DNA of 64,000 bases from the NCBI GenBank assembly GCA_000158655.1, contig EQ973344.1, forward strand, positions 923,752-987,751, read 5' to 3'. Shown one piece after another: positions 50,078-59,543 of the stretch. The stretch comes from [Clostridium] methylpentosum DSM 5476 (GTDB lineage Bacteria > Bacillota > Clostridia > Oscillospirales > Ruminococcaceae). Numbering within the stretch: position 1 is the stretch's first letter; each line of letters starts with the position of its first letter. The notes beneath the pieces are model-generated. The model had not been told where the DNA came from. It saw nothing but the letters and a program-made list of their open reading frames with translations, and ran no database searches. The translations under genes were made by a program, and so were the position numbers.

Positions 50078-51427
50078 TCACTTGTCAAACACTGCGTGGA
50101 TGACCTCTTCAAGCTTCATGCCGCGGCTCGCTTTGAAGATCACCGCATCCCCGGGCTGTACAAAGCCGCTCAGGCTCTGCGCGAGGCTCTGCTTGTCGTC
50201 GAACCACTCCACATGCGGAATTCCTTCGCCGTGTTTCGCAGTCTCCCGCGAAAGCGCCCCAAAGCAGAACAGCGCGTCAACTCCACACTTCTGCGCGAGC
50301 TCCCCCGCTTCGGCGTGCGCCTGTTGGGAGACGGGACCGAGCTCGAGCATGTCGCCGAGCACAGCGATTTTCCTTCCCGCGCAGCTGAGCTGCTGAAGAG
50401 TGGTGAGCGCTGCCCGCATCGAATCAGGGCTCGCATTGTAACAGTCCTCGATCAGCATCACGCCGTTTACGGTGCGGGTGTTCTGCCGCATGCCGGAAGG
50501 GGTATAGGTGCCAAGTGCGGTAGCAATTGCGGCATCCTCCATCCCTGCGAACCTGCCGACTGCAAAACCGAACAGGGCGTTGAGCACGTTGTGCTCCCCA
50601 ATGGCGGGCAGGAGGACATGTACAGCGTTTTCACCGTACACAATGTCAAATTCGGTGTCAAATCCGCGGGGCTGAATGTTTACCGCGCGGTAGTCGGCAT
50701 CCGGGTTGTCAATGCCGCAGGTCAGCACCGGGCGGTCAAGCTGCACTGTCTGGAGCAGATCGTTGTCCCCGTTGATCACCAGCGGCGCGCCGGGCGCCAT
50801 GCCCTCGAGAATCTCAAGTTTTGCCTTGAGGATGTTCTCCCGTGTGCCCAGAGTTTCGAGATGGGACACCCCGATGTTGGTGATCACCCCGATGTCAGGC
50901 AGGGCGGTGCGGGTGAGCAGGCTGATCTCGCCGAGAGCCGACATCCCCATTTCGATGACAGCGGCTTCATAAGTAGAATCGAGTTCAAAGATGGTGCGGG
51001 GCAGTCCGATCGCATTGTTGAGGTTGCCCTGCGTTTTCAGCGTCTTATACCCCGCGCTCAGGACAGCGGCGATCATCTCTTTGGTGGTCGTCTTGCCGAC
51101 GCTGCCCGTTACACCGACCACCAGTCCGTCGAATGCCCGGCGATAGCAACGCGCGAGGTCGAGCAGCGCCTCCCGGGTGTCTTTGACTAGAATATACGGT
51201 CTGTCTGTCTCAATCTCTCGGTCGGAAACCGCAGCCGCCGCCCCTGATTCAAACGCGGACGGAATAAAGTCGTGGCCGTCGAACCGCTCGCCCCGAATCG
51301 CCACAAACAGGCATCCTGTGGTGACCAGACGGTTGTCGATCACTACGGCGTTCACTGTAAGGTCTGCTGGATTTCGCAGCTCTCCGCGCACCGCCTGCGC
51401 GACCTGTATCAATGTCAATGCTTCCAA
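50078..51427 (-). CDS. murF: UDP-MurNAc-tripeptide D-Ala-D-Ala ligase MurF
   Basis: This 449-residue Mur ligase has the ATP loop GVTGSVGKTTTKEMI, NLNNAIGLP, ITNIGVSHLETLGTRENILK and the C-terminal DCYNASPDSMRAAL. It adds D-Ala-D-Ala to the UDP-tripeptide. The start is taken as TTG behind AGGAGAGGG, giving LEALTLIQVAQAV; an 18-codon extension has no site. Confidence 0.94.
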   Translation of the reverse strand: MEALTLIQVAQAVRGELRNPADLTVNAVVIDNRLVTTGCLFVAIRGERFDGHDFIPSAFESGAAAAVSDREIETDRPYILVKDTREALLDLARCYRRAFDGLVVGVTGSVGKTTTKEMIAAVLSAGYKTLKTQGNLNNAIGLPRTIFELDSTYEAAVIEMGMSALGEISLLTRTALPDIGVITNIGVSHLETLGTRENILKAKLEILEGMAPGAPLVINGDNDLLQTVQLDRPVLTCGIDNPDADYRAVNIQPRGFDTEFDIVYGENAVHVLLPAIGEHNVLNALFGFAVGRFAGMEDAAIATALGTYTPSGMRQNTRTVNGVMLIEDCYNASPDSMRAALTTLQQLSCAGRKIAVLGDMLELGPVSQQAHAEAGELAQKCGVDALFCFGALSRETAKHGEGIPHVEWFDDKQSLAQSLSGFVQPGDAVIFKASRGMKLEEVIHAVFDK

Positions 51428-51673
51428 ATTACCCTCTCCTAATATGTTCCAATAAGATTTCAAAGCCTCCGCTCTGACCAAAGGTTGCCCTGTTTTCCGT
51501 CTTGCAGTTCAAATACTCAACCGGTTGCATCATTCAGTACTTGATACTGGATGTTTACACAAAAGAAAACGCTCATTCCAAAAGTGAGTAGAGCCGCAGA
51601 AGCGGTAAACCTGAAACCATTTTCGCAAGATCAACTAGCGATGAACGGCACGGCTTTCACCCTGCCGCCGGAT

Positions 51674-53113
51674 TCATTCCAGTGTGGCGAGCGCTTCGGC
51701 GACGACTTCCCGTTCATCGAAGTGCACCTTTTGGGTGCCGAGCACCTGATAGTCCTCATGTCCCTTGCCGGCGAGCAGGATGATGTCGCCCGGCTGGGCG
51801 TGCTGCACTGCGTAATGGATGGCCTCTCTGCGGTTGGTGATCCGGAGGAAGGGAGTACCTGTCGGCTCAATGCCGGCGACGATCTCATCAATAATCGCGT
51901 CGGGATCCTCTGTGCGGGGATTATCCGAGGTGACGATGAGCAGGTCGGCGTTGCGCGCGACCACCTCCCCCATGATAGGGCGTTTTTTGCGGTCGCGGTC
52001 ACCGCCACAGCCAAAGACCGCCACTGCCCTTCCCTTCCCCTTGTACTCGTTGATCGAGGAAAGGATGTTGACCAATCCGTCAGGGGTGTGGGCGTAATCG
52101 CAGAGCACGGTGAAGTCGCGGCCAGTCGGGATGATTTCACTGCGCCCCTTGATGTGCCCGCAGGCATTGATGCCACCCACAACACTGTCGAGCGAAATGC
52201 CGAGATCCAGACAGACAAGCGCGGCGCAGAGCGCGTTGCGCACCGAAAACAGCCCCGGTGTGCCAAACTGCATTCGGCTGATCACCGCACCGGTGACCAT
52301 CTCAAACCGCACGCCGGTGATATCCATTTCGATGTTGCGCGCAAAGCAGCTGGCAGAGGCGTCCTCCGCTGAAAAGGTGCGCAGGCTGCAATGCGCCTCA
52401 AGCGCGAGGCGGCGTCCATAGCTGTCGTCAATGCAGATCACCCCTTTGTCGCACATGTGAAACAGCTTTGCTTTTGCCTGAAAGTAGTCCTCCATGTCCT
52501 TGTGGTAATCGAGATGGTCCTGCGTCAGATTGGTGAACGCAGCCACTTCAAAGTGGCTGTCAGCCAGGCGGCATTGGTCGAGCGCATGGGACGACACTTC
52601 TATTATAACATACTCACAGCCAGCCTCAACCATATCCGAGAGGATTTTTTGGAATTCTCCCGCGTCGGGGGTAGTCTTGGTGGTGGGAATGACCTGATCC
52701 CCGATTTCGTTCTGAATGGTGCCGATGAGGCCGACCTTGCAGCCGAGTCCCGCAAGCACCCGTTTGATGATGCTGGTGACGGTGGTTTTTCCGTTGGTGC
52801 CGGTCACCCCGACGAGTTTGAGCTTTTTGGCGGGATTTCCGTAAAAATTGGCGCACATCTTGGCAAACGCAAAGTGGGTGTCCTGGACGAGAAGCTGGTT
52901 GTTCAGTCCCAGGTCGCGTTCACAGAGGATGCAGGGCACCCCTTTCGCAAGCGCTGCTTGGGCGAAATCATGGCCATCCGACTGCACCCCCTTGATGCAG
53001 GCAAATACGCTGTTGGGCGTCAGCTTGCGAGAATCGCAGCTCACATCGGTGATGTCGCAGTCCACATAGGTCCCGGTGTATTCAATATCCTTGAGCAGTT
53101 CACTTAGCTTCAT
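51674..53113 (-). CDS. murE: UDP-MurNAc-tripeptide synthetase MurE
   Basis: This 479-residue ligase has GVTGTNGKTTVTSII, EVSSHALDQCRL, NLTQDHLDYHKDMEDYF and the substrate motif SDNPRTEDPDAIIDEI. The DNPR residues are those found in enzymes that add meso-diaminopimelate, so the wall is predicted to be of the DAP type. AGGAGG precedes the ATG. A 246-base gap separates it from murF. Confidence 0.95.
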   Translation of the reverse strand: MKLSELLKDIEYTGTYVDCDITDVSCDSRKLTPNSVFACIKGVQSDGHDFAQAALAKGVPCILCERDLGLNNQLLVQDTHFAFAKMCANFYGNPAKKLKLVGVTGTNGKTTVTSIIKRVLAGLGCKVGLIGTIQNEIGDQVIPTTKTTPDAGEFQKILSDMVEAGCEYVIIEVSSHALDQCRLADSHFEVAAFTNLTQDHLDYHKDMEDYFQAKAKLFHMCDKGVICIDDSYGRRLALEAHCSLRTFSAEDASASCFARNIEMDITGVRFEMVTGAVISRMQFGTPGLFSVRNALCAALVCLDLGISLDSVVGGINACGHIKGRSEIIPTGRDFTVLCDYAHTPDGLVNILSSINEYKGKGRAVAVFGCGGDRDRKKRPIMGEVVARNADLLIVTSDNPRTEDPDAIIDEIVAGIEPTGTPFLRITNRREAIHYAVQHAQPGDIILLAGKGHEDYQVLGTQKVHFDEREVVAEALATLE

Positions 53114-53130
53114 TCAAAATCCTCCTGGCA

Positions 53131-55362
53131 TCAGCCTGTTTCATCGTTGGTTAGGAATTCGACGGTGACGACAGTGCCCCGCGGCACACTCTCCCCGGCT
53201 GCCGGGGACTGGGAGGTCGACATCGCCTTTGTATTTTGTACGGCGGTGTTGCTGTAGGAGATGTTGAGCCCCGCATTGGTGAGGCGGATACGCGCCTGTT
53301 CCTGGGTCAGATTGGTGACGTCCGGCACCGTGACCATCGACGCGTTTGGATCGGTATCGTCGGTGTAGAGCAGGACGGATGCGTCTTTGGAGACATTCGA
53401 CCCCGCGGCCGGCACCTGCCGGATCACGGTATCACCGCTGCCGATGATCTCGGGCGCTGCAAGGCCCGCGTCGGAGAGCTTTGCCTTCGCCTCCTCCACT
53501 GTAAACGACTCGAGATAGGGAACCGAAACCGCAAGGTGTTCGAGCTCCTCCTCGGTGTACTCGGGAGAAATCCCAAAATAGGGGATCGCGTCGGTCATGA
53601 TCTCGGCAAAAATCGGAGATGCGACTGCGCCGCCGTAGTAGGCGCCCGAGGTCGGCTCGTCGACCATGACGAGCAGGGCGTACTGCGGATTATCCGCTGG
53701 GACCGCCCCTGCAAACGAGGAGACGTAGACGTCTTTGCCGAGCTCCTGACGGCGAGCAAGCTTCTGCGCAGTACCCGATTTGCCCGCGATGCGGTAGCCG
53801 GGGACCGATGCGTTGCTTCCACCGTTGGCTGAGACAACCTGCTCGAGGATGTAGCGCATCGTCTCGGAGGTCTCCTCCGAAATCGCCTGACGCCGCACTT
53901 TTCCGTCGTAGGACTGCACGATGTTGCCGTCGTTATCGATGACCTGCTTGACGACATGGGGAGTGACGAGGTATCCGCCGTTGACGGTGGCGCAGAACGC
54001 GGTGAGCATCTGCATCGGGGTGATGCTCATACTCTGGCCAAACGATTCACTCGCGAGGGAGACAACCCCCAGGTCTTTCTTGGCAACGTAAAGGGATTTG
54101 GATTCACCCGGCAGGTCGATCCCGGTCTTTTCGGTCATACCGTACTGGGTGAAATACTGGTAAAACAGATCGGGCCCAAGCGATGCGCCGATCTTGATAA
54201 ACGCCGGGTTGCAGGAGTTGACGACCGCGTCGACAAAACTCTCGTGCCCGTGCCCGCCCGCTTTCCAGCATTTCATTGTGGTGCCGGGGGCGACCTGGAC
54301 TGAACCGGAGCAATCAAAGGTGTTTTCCAGCGTCATCGTCTTTTCCTCAAGCGCTGCCGAGGAGGTGACGACCTTGAACACCGAGCCCGGTTCGTAGGTT
54401 TCGGAGATCGCCTTGTTGGTCCACATCCTGCTCTGAGCGGTGGATTTTGCCTCCTTGAGCTCATCCCCCTCCTTGCCCTCGAGGGTGGCGAGCAGATTGG
54501 GATCGGTGATGGTAAACGGGTCGTTGAGGTCAAAGTCAGGCTGGGTGGACATCGCGACGATCTCTCCGTTGTTGACATCCATCATGATGGCACAGGTCCG
54601 GTTGCCCGGCGCGTGGGTATCCACCGCCTCTTTGAGCGCTTTGTCCACATAGTGCTGCAGCGTCTGGTCCAAAGTGAGCACGAGGGAGTTGCCGTCCTGT
54701 GCTGGATAGTAGTACTCGTATTCAAACGGCATGTTGGTGCCCAGGGCGTTCTGCGAGATGACAACCTTGCCCGGCGTGCCGCTGAGCACATCGTTGTATT
54801 TGATCTCCACCCCCGCAAGCCCTTGGTTATCCGAACCGGTGAAGCCGATGACGTGGGAGGCGGTGTTGCCGAGCGGGTAGTAGCGGCGGCTGTCCTCCAC
54901 CATGTGAACGCCGGAGAGTTTGTTTTCCTTGACAAATTCGGTGATTTTGTCCGCCTCGGGCTTTTCCACCTTTTTCTTGACAATTTCATACTTGTTTTTC
55001 TTCTGTGTCTTGGCAAGGATCTCTTCCTTGTCCATGCCGAGGATGTCCGCAAGCCCGGATGCGATTTTTTCACGCTTCTCATCGCTGTCAATCTGGTTGG
55101 GTGCAACCGACACTGTCCACACCGTCGCGCTGCGCGCCAGCGCGTTCATGTTGCGGTCGTAAATCGTGCCGCGGTTGGCGTTGATCGTGTCAGCGCCGAG
55201 CTGCTGGTTGTACGCTTTGACGCCGTACTTCACCCCGCCCACCTGCGCAAAGCAGGAGATATAAAGTATTCTGCCCATTAATATCGTAAAAACAAGGGTG
55301 AGAAGCCCCAAAACGACAATGTTGAGCTTGAATTTCATCTTCCGCGTCGGGTTGATCGCCAT
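53131..55362 (-). CDS. Class B penicillin-binding protein with two PASTA domains (SpoVD/PBP2B type)
   Basis: This 743-residue transpeptidase has a short cytoplasmic end and one membrane helix (about 12-35). A dimerisation domain contains RGTIYDRNMNALA. The transpeptidase domain carries SVFK (in YEPGSVFKVVT), SCN (in VVNSCNPAF) and KSGT (in AGKSGTAQK). Two PASTA domains follow (about 610-670 and 680-740). The layout matches SpoVD or the vegetative FtsI equivalent; as the only one in the cluster, it probably serves division. Confidence 0.93.
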   Translation of the reverse strand: MAINPTRKMKFKLNIVVLGLLTLVFTILMGRILYISCFAQVGGVKYGVKAYNQQLGADTINANRGTIYDRNMNALARSATVWTVSVAPNQIDSDEKREKIASGLADILGMDKEEILAKTQKKNKYEIVKKKVEKPEADKITEFVKENKLSGVHMVEDSRRYYPLGNTASHVIGFTGSDNQGLAGVEIKYNDVLSGTPGKVVISQNALGTNMPFEYEYYYPAQDGNSLVLTLDQTLQHYVDKALKEAVDTHAPGNRTCAIMMDVNNGEIVAMSTQPDFDLNDPFTITDPNLLATLEGKEGDELKEAKSTAQSRMWTNKAISETYEPGSVFKVVTSSAALEEKTMTLENTFDCSGSVQVAPGTTMKCWKAGGHGHESFVDAVVNSCNPAFIKIGASLGPDLFYQYFTQYGMTEKTGIDLPGESKSLYVAKKDLGVVSLASESFGQSMSITPMQMLTAFCATVNGGYLVTPHVVKQVIDNDGNIVQSYDGKVRRQAISEETSETMRYILEQVVSANGGSNASVPGYRIAGKSGTAQKLARRQELGKDVYVSSFAGAVPADNPQYALLVMVDEPTSGAYYGGAVASPIFAEIMTDAIPYFGISPEYTEEELEHLAVSVPYLESFTVEEAKAKLSDAGLAAPEIIGSGDTVIRQVPAAGSNVSKDASVLLYTDDTDPNASMVTVPDVTNLTQEQARIRLTNAGLNISYSNTAVQNTKAMSTSQSPAAGESVPRGTVVTVEFLTNDETG

Positions 55363-55449
55363 CTACCATGCCTCCCATATCAGATATAGAATAAAGGGTT
55401 AAGAATTATGTTCTCAACCCCGTTGTATTCTCAATTAATAAATATTGGA

Positions 55450-55914
55450 TCAGCCTGCCAGGTATTCCACAAAATTTGTAAAGGCAGTTTTTATCTTCTC
55501 AAAGAACGTCGGCTCCTTGTGCTCGGGAATTTCAATGGTATTCCCACGCGGGACGCTGATGTACTCCACCTGATTCTGGTCCATCTTGCGCAAGCCGAGC
55601 TGTTTTTCAGCGAACTGCTCGACGTTGGTAAACGACATGATCGAGTCAAGCTCTGCGCTGAGGCGGACGTTTTCGCTCTTTTGCGTCTGGTACTCGGTAG
55701 TCAGCTTGTTGTTCTGGTCGTTGAGGACGTTGAGCTGTGCCCGGCTGTAGATCATCGAGGCCGTAATGGCCACTGCGATTACGATGAGCAGAATTGCTTT
55801 GTATGGTTTGATGTAGCCGGATTTTTTGGGAACCCGGCGGATCTCCGGCTTTTGTTCGGGCAACGGGACCCGGCGGGGGCTGGTCTCATAGGCGAGGTTG
55901 CTTCGATAGGCCAT
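55450..55914 (-). CDS. ftsL: Cell division protein FtsL
   Basis: This 154-residue bitopic protein has a cytoplasmic N-terminus of about 35 residues, a membrane helix (about 40-58, AILLIVIAVAITASMIY) and a leucine-zipper-like coiled coil (LNVLNDQNNKLTTEYQTQKS). Sequence similarity in this family is weak, and the call rests on topology plus position between rsmH and the PBP gene. AGGAGG precedes the ATG. Confidence 0.85.
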   Translation of the reverse strand: MAYRSNLAYETSPRRVPLPEQKPEIRRVPKKSGYIKPYKAILLIVIAVAITASMIYSRAQLNVLNDQNNKLTTEYQTQKSENVRLSAELDSIMSFTNVEQFAEKQLGLRKMDQNQVEYISVPRGNTIEIPEHKEPTFFEKIKTAFTNFVEYLAG

Positions 55915-56092
55915 CTCTTTGATCCTCCTGTTCTTCAGAGCAATTTGAGCAAATAGTTTCAGCAGTTCTGCGATCCGGAAGGCTTGCGGCTGCGGTATCG
56001 TCCTCAGCGGGCGTCAACCCGCCTGTGTCCTCCGCCGTGCTACAGGCCTCTGACCACGCTCCCTTTGTTGAATTCTATTGACTAAAATTGTT

Positions 56093-57016
56093 CTAATACT
56101 TCTCTAAAATGCGCAGCTTTGCACTCTGGCTGCGGCGGTTGTGAGCAAGCTCCTGCTCAGAGGGCAGGATCGGCTTTTTGTTGACGAGCCTTGCCTTTGG
56201 CCTGTTGTTGCACACACAGATTGGAAAGTCAGGGGGACAGATACACCCCTGACACATCTTGGCGTTAAACTGTTTGACAATCCGGTCTTCAAGGGAGTGG
56301 AAGGTGATGACCACCAGCCGCCCTCCGCTCGAAAGCACCGAAAAGGCGTTCTCAAGCCCCTGGCTCAGGCTGTCGAGTTCCTCGTTGACAGCGATGCGGA
56401 TCGCCTGAAAGGTTCGCTTGCTCGGGTTTTTTTCACGTCTTGCTTTTGCCGGCATGGATGAATTGACGATTTCAGAAAGCTGGCGGGTCGTTTCAATCGG
56501 CTGAACCTCCCGCTGTCTGACGATGTTTTTTGCAATGCTGTAGTAGTATTTTTCTTCGCCGTAGTCCCGGATGATCCGGGCGAGCTCCTCGGCCGGATAG
56601 GTGTTGACCATCTCCCGGGCGCTCAGGCCGGATTTGCTCATGCGCATGTCGAGGATTCCGTCATTGAGGTAGGAAAAACCGCGCTCTGCAGTGTCGAGCT
56701 GAAAGGAAGAGACGCCCAGGTCGAGCAGCACGCCGTCGACTTGGTTCACGCCCCGTTTGGCGAGCTCGGCGTCCATGGTGCTGAAATTGGCGTGCACAAG
56801 CTCGGAGCAGGGGTACTGCGCCAGGCGCTCCGAGGCGACGGCAATCGCATCGGGGTCGCGGTCGAACGAGTAGAGTCGGCCGGTGGTAAGGCGCTTTGCA
56901 ATTTCTCTGGAATGCCCCGCGCCGCCTGTCGTCCCGTCGACGTAAATCCCATCCGGGCGGATGTTGAGTCCCTCAAGGCACTCCTCGAGCAGGACGGATG
57001 TGTGCTGAAATTCCAT
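56093..57016 (-). CDS. rsmH: 16S rRNA (cytosine-1402-N4)-methyltransferase RsmH
   Basis: The product has 307 residues. It starts MEFQHTSVLLEECLEGL and has the SAM site VDGTTGGAGHSREIAK, DGVLLDLGVSSFQLDTAERG and the C-terminal VVITFHSLEDRIVKQF. A cluster of cysteines (MCQGCICPPDFPICVC) precedes the end, as in many Firmicute RsmH proteins. AAAGGAGG precedes the ATG; an upstream 44-codon extension would overlap mraZ. Confidence 0.96.
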   Translation of the reverse strand: MEFQHTSVLLEECLEGLNIRPDGIYVDGTTGGAGHSREIAKRLTTGRLYSFDRDPDAIAVASERLAQYPCSELVHANFSTMDAELAKRGVNQVDGVLLDLGVSSFQLDTAERGFSYLNDGILDMRMSKSGLSAREMVNTYPAEELARIIRDYGEEKYYYSIAKNIVRQREVQPIETTRQLSEIVNSSMPAKARREKNPSKRTFQAIRIAVNEELDSLSQGLENAFSVLSSGGRLVVITFHSLEDRIVKQFNAKMCQGCICPPDFPICVCNNRPKARLVNKKPILPSEQELAHNRRSQSAKLRILEKY

Positions 57017-57035
57017 TGGGCCGCCTCCTTTCGCT

Positions 57036-57455
57036 TTAAAATCCGAGCTCGTCCATCGTGTCGGCAATCGCTTCGGCGGAAATGCTGGAGGACACCGACT
57101 CCCACGCCGCACTGTCCCAGATCTCCACATGGTCGGACGCGCCGACAACTACGACGTTTTTGTCAATCCCGGCGTACTCCCGCAGCTTAGGCACAATTCC
57201 AATTCTTCCCTGCTTGTCCGGCTGCACCTCGCTCGCCCCTGCAAAGAAGAAGTGTTCGAGATCCCGCCGCTTGGCGCGGGGAAGCTGCTTAATCGATTTT
57301 TCCAGCTCGAGCCACTCCTCCATGGAATAGACGTAGAGGCAGTTGTCGAGCCCGCGGGTGACGATAAAGCTGTCGCCCAAATCGTCGCGCAGCTTGGAGG
57401 GAAAGTTGATGCGGCCCTTGGTGTCAACGGTATGGCTGTATTCGCCGATGAGCAT
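57036..57455 (-). CDS. mraZ: Transcriptional regulator MraZ
   Basis: The product has 139 residues and two SpoVT/AbrB-like repeats. The first is MLIGEYSHTVDTKGRINFPS followed by KLR. The second is EVQPDKQGRIGIVPKLREYA. It forms rings and binds GTGG-containing repeats upstream of its own gene. It is the first gene of the division and wall cluster. GAGGCGG precedes the ATG. Confidence 0.96.
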   Translation of the reverse strand: MLIGEYSHTVDTKGRINFPSKLRDDLGDSFIVTRGLDNCLYVYSMEEWLELEKSIKQLPRAKRRDLEHFFFAGASEVQPDKQGRIGIVPKLREYAGIDKNVVVVGASDHVEIWDSAAWESVSSSISAEAIADTMDELGF

Positions 57456-57484
57456 TAAACCGCCTCACTTTCTCAACATTTTCT

Positions 57485-57509
57485 CCACTGCAACCCACTT
57501 TTCACCACT
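57485..57509 (-). promoter_or_regulatory. MraZ operator: three AGTGG boxes at exact 10-bp spacing
   Basis: On the minus strand AGTGG starts at 57509, 57499 and 57489. The boxes lie in the leader just downstream of the -10 element. This equals the known MraZ box layout of direct repeats one helical turn apart. Confidence 0.85.
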
Positions 57510-57518
57510 TTGTTTAAT

Positions 57519-57547
57519 ATTATATCGGATATGGCTTCAAATTGCAA
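57519..57547 (-). promoter_or_regulatory. Promoter of the division and wall cluster
   Basis: On the minus strand TTGCAA and a perfect TATAAT are spaced by 17 bases, about 65 bases upstream of mraZ. Confidence 0.85.
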
Positions 57548-58042
57548 TACATAAAGGAAAATTAAGATTGTGCTCATAATCTATAAAATCTTCCAAAAAG
57601 GCCGAATCTCTGGGCTTTTATCCAGATTATTCCTGATCTTGATAGAAAAAGGGGAATTTTGCGTCATAAAAAAGTTTTCAACACCCGAAGATTCCCTTTT
57701 CACATCGCAGCGGGCGAAAGGGGTATCTCGTCGCTTCCACTGCTGAAAGGCCCGTCGCTGCAAAATTCCTCAATCCTGTGCGCAGTTGTTGTACAGGACT
57801 GAAAAAATAACCCCATTCAAACGGACAGCAGAACCAAGTGGTTTTACTTCGCCAGGATCTTGCGACAGGCACCCCGGTTGCCACCGCTGTTGCAGCAAAC
57901 ACCCATCCGCTCTCCGCGATTGAACAACCAGACCCCATTTTGTTCCCCTTCCCCATGGCCCGTATGTATTTTGGGAGCCCTGCCGCATTCAGAGCGCCCT
58001 TTCACCCTGAGCTTTTTCATTTTAAGCGTTCCATCCACAGCA
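57548..58042. other. Intergenic stretch between sigF terminator and mraZ promoter
   Basis: About 500 bases. A 57-codon minus-strand frame near 57844-58020 encodes a Gly/Cys/Arg-rich peptide but has no convincing ribosome site. I do not count it as a gene. Confidence 0.4.
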
Positions 58043-58079
58043 AAAGCCCGGCAGGCCGAATTGGCCTGCCGGGCTTTTG
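58043..58079 (-). terminator. Terminator of the spoIIA operon
   Basis: A 16-bp stem (AAAAGCCCGGCAGGCC / GGCCTGCCGGGCTTTT) with a five-base loop lies directly after sigF. Confidence 0.9.
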
Positions 58080-58084
58080 CCTGG

Positions 58085-58750
58085 CTATTCAAGTTTTTCC
58101 CGTAGAAATCCAAGGATTTTTTTCTCCCGCCGCGACACCTGTACTTGGGTCATCCCGAGCTCCTTTGCCGTCTCCATCTGGGTTTTGTACTGGAAATAGC
58201 GCAAGAGGATGAGCTTGCGGTCAGGTTCGTCGAGGGAGTTGACAACCTCTTTGATCGAAATGCTGTCGGTGAGCTGCTCATCCGGGGAATCCACCCGGAT
58301 GTCGAGCTGTCCCCCGCCCTCCTCGTCGTCCGTTGTGAGCGACATGGGGGGAACGCTCACCTCGAGCGCTTCGATCGCCTGCTCGGGCGTCACCTCGAGC
58401 AGGTCGGCGAGCTCGGAGACGGTGGGCTCCCGGCCGGTTTTGAGCATAAATCTCTCCCGCTCCTTTGTCGCCCGCATCGAAAGCTCCTTTAAGCTCCGGC
58501 TCACCTTGACCGACCCTCCGTCCCGGAACAGCCTCCGGATTTCCCCGAGGATGACCGGGACGGCATAGGTCGAGAATTTCACCCCGCGATCCTCGTCAAA
58601 CGCATCGGTCGCCTTGACCAGCCCCATGCACCCGGCGGAAAAAAGGTCGTCGTATTCGATCCCCTTTCCAGTGAAACGGTGGGCGCAAGAGTGGACCAGG
58701 CCGAGATTTTGCTTGACAAAGGAATCGCGGTCCTGTTTGGATTTAATCAT
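58085..58750 (-). CDS. sigF: Forespore-specific sigma factor SigF
   Basis: This 221-residue sigma factor has region 2 DLFSAGCMGLVKATDAFDED and KFSTYAVPVILGEIRRLFRD, the region 3 segment KVSRSLKELS, and region 4 LGMTQVQVSRREKKIL. The place behind spoIIAA and spoIIAB fixes it as SigF, which starts forespore transcription. Its ATG overlaps the spoIIAB stop by 8 bases. Confidence 0.96.
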   Translation of the reverse strand: MIKSKQDRDSFVKQNLGLVHSCAHRFTGKGIEYDDLFSAGCMGLVKATDAFDEDRGVKFSTYAVPVILGEIRRLFRDGGSVKVSRSLKELSMRATKERERFMLKTGREPTVSELADLLEVTPEQAIEALEVSVPPMSLTTDDEEGGGQLDIRVDSPDEQLTDSISIKEVVNSLDEPDRKLILLRYFQYKTQMETAKELGMTQVQVSRREKKILGFLREKLE

Positions 58751-59183
58751 GACTGTCGCGGGAGATCAATTTTTTGGTCAGGACGACGGTTGTGCCCCGC
58801 CCCTCCCGGGAATACACCTTCACTTTATCCATAAACGACTGCATCACCGCAAAGCCGAGCCCTGCGCGTTCCCCGTTGTCACAGGTGGTGTAGAGTGGCT
58901 CCATCGCCTGGTCGATGTCCGGGATCCCGCAGCCGGTGTCCCGGATACGGACAACCACCCGATGGTCCTCGTGGATCTGGGCGGTGATATGTATTTTCCC
59001 AATCGTCTCTTTGTATGCGTGCACAATGCAGTTGGTCACCGCTTCGGAAACCGCGGTCTTGATGTCCGCAATCTCATCGATCGTCGGGTCAAGCTGGGCA
59101 AAAAAAGCGGTGACCGCCACCCGCGCAAAGCTCTCGTTGGCAGAGCGGCTGGGAATGGTCAGTTTCATCTCATTTTCAATCAT
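58743..59183 (-). CDS. spoIIAB: Anti-sigma F factor and serine kinase SpoIIAB
   Basis: This 146-residue GHKL-fold kinase binds SigF and phosphorylates SpoIIAA. It has the N box DIKTAVSEAVTNCIVHAY, the G1 box RIRDTGCGIPD and AGLGFAVMQSFMDKVKV. AAAGGAGG precedes MIENEMKL; a 20-codon extension inside spoIIAA is rejected. It overlaps both neighbours by 8 bases. Confidence 0.96.
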   Translation of the reverse strand: MIENEMKLTIPSRSANESFARVAVTAFFAQLDPTIDEIADIKTAVSEAVTNCIVHAYKETIGKIHITAQIHEDHRVVVRIRDTGCGIPDIDQAMEPLYTTCDNGERAGLGFAVMQSFMDKVKVYSREGRGTTVVLTKKLISRDSHD

Positions 59184-59514
59184 TGTGTTTTCCTCCTTTG
59201 CTGTTGGACTTCCCGATGACGGCGAGCCTGTCCAGCCCTGCAAGCCGCATCACCTTGTTGATGTGGGGGGATGGGTTGGTGACCCTCGTCTCCCCGCCGA
59301 TTTCCTTCATCAGCTTGTAACGGCCCATGACAAGCCCAATTCCGCTCGAATCCATAAACGTCACATCGGTGAAATCGAGTATGAGCAGCGTCGGCAGAGC
59401 GCTCTCGGCAACGTGGTCGATTTCCTCGCGGATGTCCTTGGCGGTGTGGTGGTCGATCTCGCCCATAATATACGCCGTCAGCACGCCGTCCTTGAGGTCT
59501 GTTTTGACATTCAT
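59176..59514 (-). CDS. spoIIAA: Anti-anti-sigma factor SpoIIAA
   Basis: The product is a 112-residue STAS-domain protein. The phosphorylatable serine is in FTDVTFMDSSGIGLVMGRY. In its unphosphorylated form it frees SigF from SpoIIAB. It is the first gene of the spoIIA operon. The ribosome site is not strong (GAAGAAG). No convincing sigma-H promoter was identified; a terminator-like hairpin sits about 30 bases upstream. Confidence 0.95.
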   Translation of the reverse strand: MNVKTDLKDGVLTAYIMGEIDHHTAKDIREEIDHVAESALPTLLILDFTDVTFMDSSGIGLVMGRYKLMKEIGGETRVTNPSPHINKVMRLAGLDRLAVIGKSNSKGGKHND

Positions 59515-59543
59515 TCGCTTCTTCAGTCCTTTCGTCTTGAAAT

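Noticed and set aside
57844-58113. Gly/Cys/Arg-rich frame (MKKLRVKGRSECGRAP...) downstream of sigF
   Set aside because: It begins inside or beyond the sigF terminator, lacks a convincing ribosome site and matches nothing that I know.
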